From DTU049 sp033809015 (GTDB taxonomy: Bacteria > Bacteroidota > Bacteroidia > Bacteroidales > DTU049), in NCBI GenBank assembly GCA_033809015.1, contig JAPXMM010000105.1, positions 1-9,115 on the forward strand: a DNA stretch of 9,115 nucleotides, given 5' to 3'. Both the position numbers and the translations under genes were made by a program. The notes under the pieces are model-generated. The model saw only the letters and a program-made list of their open reading frames with translations, was not told the origin of the DNA and ran no database searches. Positions 7,456 through 9,115 of the stretch are shown piece after piece. Position 1 is the stretch's first letter. Every line of letters begins with the position of its first letter.

Positions 7456-7479
7456 ACAACACTTTATTTGAATAGAGCC
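7456..7479 (-). repeat. Right terminal inverted repeat of the IS remnant
   Basis: Read on the minus strand from 7479 inward it starts GGCTCTATTC and ends TGTTGT, mirroring the left copy. It lies 38 bp beyond the 3' end of the permease gene. Confidence 0.6.
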
Positions 7480-7517
7480 ATATTTATTAAAGCCTTCCCA
7501 GTGTTTGTAGTAAATTA

Positions 7518-8822
7518 TCAATTTTTAACAATGTTATCACTTTTTCTTTTTATTTTTTCACCGATTCTACTATAAAAAATCAGATATAAGTAAGAAATTA
7601 ATAATATGCTATAAGAATATTGCATGTTAATTTTATCACTTAGCCAGCCAAAAAATGGACCCATTATGGCACCGCCTATGATGCCCATTATCAGAAGTGC
7701 AGAGACTATTTCTGCTTTATCACCAGAATTTCTTATCGCTATTGGCCATATGCTAGGCCACATTATAGAATGTGCGAAACCTAATATAGGAACAGCAAAT
7801 ACAGAAATATTGCGTGGTAATGTTAAAATAGCAATTGTTATTACAATTCCTAAAATACTGAAAAGCATTAACATTTTTTCTTGCGAAATATATTTGGGTA
7901 TCAAGACTATTCCAAGCAAATAGCCTATTATCATCCCAGCCATCACATATGATGTGAAATAGTGTGGTGTGCTGAAATCTATGCACCAGTTTGCGATACA
8001 TAAATTTAAAGGTGGTAAATTAGATGTTTGTGCATATGCCACGCTGCTATCTCCAGCTATCACTTCTGCTCCTACGTATAAAAATATTGCTATGAATCCC
8101 AGCCATGAATGTACAGGTATACCTTTAAAAGAATATTTTTGTTTTTTACTTTTTTCTCTAGTGTCTACTGGCTTCATAGCGTAAAAGATAAACATTAAAG
8201 CTATTAAGCAAATAGCCATTATTAAGTATGGAGGTATTATAGAATGTGATAAATTATTTAAATAATCCATTCTATCTGCTGCTGATAGCTTGCTAATGTG
8301 TGAACTAATGTCTTGGGCTTTAGTAGAGCCAAACAATACTCCGCCGAGTATCAAACCACCTAATGCTCCAGCTATTTTATTTGCTATTCCCATTATGCTA
8401 ATTCTTTTGGCTGCACTTTCTATTGATCCTAATAATGTAACATATAGATTAGATGCTGTCTGCATTAAAGTCAAGCCAGCTCCTTGCAGAAACAATCCTA
8501 TTAAAAATGTAGGAAAAGATCTGTATATGGCTGCTGGAATAAATATCAAAGAGCCTAATATTATCAAACTTAATCCGATTAATATTCCTTTGATCAATGA
8601 TATTCTCTCTAATAATAATGCTGATGGAATAGCTAATAGAAAATATGATATATAAAAAGCTGCTGTTACTAGAAATGCTTCAAACCATCCTATCTCGCAT
8701 ATTATCCTGAAATATGGTATCAATATGCTATTTAGCCATGTGAAAAAACCAAATACGAAAAATAATATTCCTATACTCAATAGTGAACGCCTCTCGCTGA
8801 CTCTATCTATAGCTGTATTCAT
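7518..8822 (-). CDS. Sugar permease of the FucP/GluP/NagP MFS family
   Basis: The 434-residue protein has about 12 membrane helices (approximate positions 14-38, 45-70, 75-97, 103-125, 143-165, 196-215, 238-257, 288-308, 317-336, 340-362, 370-392, 402-418) and a basic central loop (about 217-236). Family signatures are FGFFTWLN (24-31), YVTLLGSIESAAKRISIMG (127-145), FLYVGAEVIAGD (247-258), FTSYVMAG (289-296), IPKYISQ (308-314) and GFAHSIMWPSIWP (348-360). These fit inner-membrane sugar:H+ or sugar:Na+ symporters for fucose, glucose/galactose or N-acetylglucosamine; the IESAAKRISIMG block looks nearest to NagP-like Bacteroidota members. The substrate cannot be settled from sequence alone. Two oddities are NLYVT (125-129) where NPYVT is usual, and an apparently long segment at about 259-287. 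The gene ends in tandem stops TGA TAA. No sugar-catabolic genes are adjacent. Confidence 0.88.
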   Translation of the reverse strand: MNTAIDRVSERRSLLSIGILFFVFGFFTWLNSILIPYFRIICEIGWFEAFLVTAAFYISYFLLAIPSALLLERISLIKGILIGLSLIILGSLIFIPAAIYRSFPTFLIGLFLQGAGLTLMQTASNLYVTLLGSIESAAKRISIMGIANKIAGALGGLILGGVLFGSTKAQDISSHISKLSAADRMDYLNNLSHSIIPPYLIMAICLIALMFIFYAMKPVDTREKSKKQKYSFKGIPVHSWLGFIAIFLYVGAEVIAGDSSVAYAQTSNLPPLNLCIANWCIDFSTPHYFTSYVMAGMIIGYLLGIVLIPKYISQEKMLMLFSILGIVITIAILTLPRNISVFAVPILGFAHSIMWPSIWPIAIRNSGDKAEIVSALLIMGIIGGAIMGPFFGWLSDKINMQYSYSILLISYLYLIFYSRIGEKIKRKSDNIVKN

Positions 8823-8997
8823 CTTATTATTTTTTTAAAATTAAATTGCCAAAATTATCATTTTTTTACAAATGATTAATATTAATTTAATAGATTTTTT
8901 CACTATTAACCGACTAAAATTAAAAATAACAAAAATATTAATATAAGTCATTGATTATCAAGTATAATATTTTTTTATTGAAAAAAGACCCCCCTAA
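8823..8997. other. AT-rich spacer upstream of the permease gene
   Basis: Apart from the -7 element this stretch holds an AT-only palindrome ATTAATATTAAT (8875-8886) near where a -33 box would lie, and an A6GAC6 run (8981-8994) that stands out in such AT-rich DNA. I see no gene or RNA in it. Confidence 0.5.
8850..8857 (-). promoter_or_regulatory. Bacteroidota -7 promoter element (TAATTTTG) for the sugar permease gene
   Basis: On the minus strand this reads TAATTTTG, a full TAnnTTTG match, 27 bp before the ATG at 8820-8822, leaving a leader of about 20 nt. The nearest upstream TTTG (8869-8872) is only 11 bp away, too close for a standard -33 box, so only the -7 element is supported. Confidence 0.45.
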
Positions 8998-9114
8998 TTA
9001 AAAAACTATGGAAAGTTGTCCATAGTTTTCAGGAGGTGCCTTCCAGTTTTTCATATAACTTTTTTTTGTACTTCTCAATAATTCATAAACATCTAATAAA
9101 CTTATCAAATGTAT
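8998..9114 (-). CDS. Possible 3' end of an unidentified gene running off the right edge
   Basis: An open frame of 38 codons enters from the right edge and stops at TAA 8998-9000. It reads plausibly as protein (…LLDVYELL, YMKNWKAPPENYGQLSIVF at the C-terminus), with less homopolymer bias than the surrounding spacer. I do not recognise it. Thirty-eight codons without a stop is modest evidence, so it may be chance. It could be the end of a mobile-element gene, given the hairpin and the C6 tract beside it. Confidence 0.3.
   Translation of the reverse strand: MHLISLLDVYELLRSTKKSYMKNWKAPPENYGQLSIVF
9000..9029 (-). terminator. Hairpin with U-tract, probable intrinsic terminator on the minus strand
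   Basis: Stem arms 9002-9011 and 9020-9029 (AAAACTATGG and CCATAGTTTT) pair perfectly over 10 bp around an 8-nt loop. On the minus strand the stem runs into six T residues (9005-9000), the normal design of a Rho-independent terminator. The plus strand has only four T residues after the CTATGG/CCATAG core, so it could act weakly in that direction. It overlaps the last codons of the possible minus-strand gene at the right edge. Confidence 0.55.
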
Positions 9115-9115
9115 T

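Larger units (their letters stand above)
7153..7479 (+). mobile_element. Decayed, internally deleted insertion sequence (IS1595-like by inference)
   Basis: The ends form a 24-bp imperfect inverted repeat: 7153-7176 and the reverse complement of 7456-7479 match at 19 of 24 positions, including CTCTATTC and an inner TGTTGT. A degraded coding sequence starts 23 bp inside the left end. Flanking octamers 7145-7152 (AAATTTTT) and 7480-7487 (ATATTTAT) agree at 6 of 8, compatible with a worn 8-bp target duplication, though the AT-richness makes this weak. At 327 bp it is too short for a complete IS; most of the transposase, including any DDE catalytic core, is gone. The IS1595 assignment rests on the CPxC zinc-ribbon-like N-terminal region and GG-type end, and is inference. 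Confidence 0.55.

Noticed and set aside
7624..8655. Plus-strand open frames opposite the permease gene
   Set aside because: The minus-strand frame has clear transporter motifs over its whole length; the plus frames are complements of membrane-helix codons.
8875..8886. Palindrome ATTAATATTAAT as an operator for the permease gene
   Set aside because: It is well placed near the -33 region, but a pure A/T palindrome of this size is easily expected by chance in this spacer and no regulator is nearby.

Overview
The window looks like an AT-rich chromosome segment from a Bacteroidota bacterium that has a type IX secretion system (T9SS). Three things point there: a modular surface protein ending in a CHU_C / type-B gliding-motility C-terminal domain; a Bacteroidota-style AsmA-like protein; and TAnnTTTG promoter elements (the Bacteroidota -7 consensus) ahead of three genes, with no convincing Shine-Dalgarno sites at the starts. 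I cannot name the genus.

Layout. Positions 3-3524 (+) hold the 3' part of one very repetitive secreted adhesin-like gene. It has the tail of one repeat, twelve complete 228-bp (76-residue) Ig-like repeats in perfect register, then a SprB-like repeat, a PKD domain and a CHU_C sorting domain. A single in-frame TGA at 1233-1235, where the other units have a serine codon (TCA or TCT), splits it into two open stretches. Positions 3586-6300 (+) encode a 904-residue AsmA-like membrane-anchored protein. Positions 6414-7082 (-) encode an NlpC/P60 lipoprotein peptidase, convergent with the AsmA gene. Positions 7518-8822 (-) encode a FucP/GluP/NagP-type sugar MFS permease.

The 435-bp gap between the peptidase and permease genes is not empty. 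It contains a pair of imperfect 24-bp inverted repeats (7153-7176 and 7456-7479, 19/24 matching) enclosing a frameshifted coding remnant with a CPxC zinc-ribbon-like motif. I read this as a decayed, internally deleted insertion sequence, most like the IS1595 group. At the right edge (8998-9114, -) a short open reading frame runs off the window and ends in a strong hairpin.

Functionally the genes share a cell-envelope theme: surface adhesin, envelope lipid or outer-membrane homeostasis (AsmA), peptidoglycan cleavage and sugar uptake. The strands and separate promoters argue against a single operon. I see no complete undescribed multi-gene system. The observations most worth following are the nonsense codon inside a near-identical repeat array, the IS relic with its terminal repeats, and a possible leaderless promoter for the AsmA gene.
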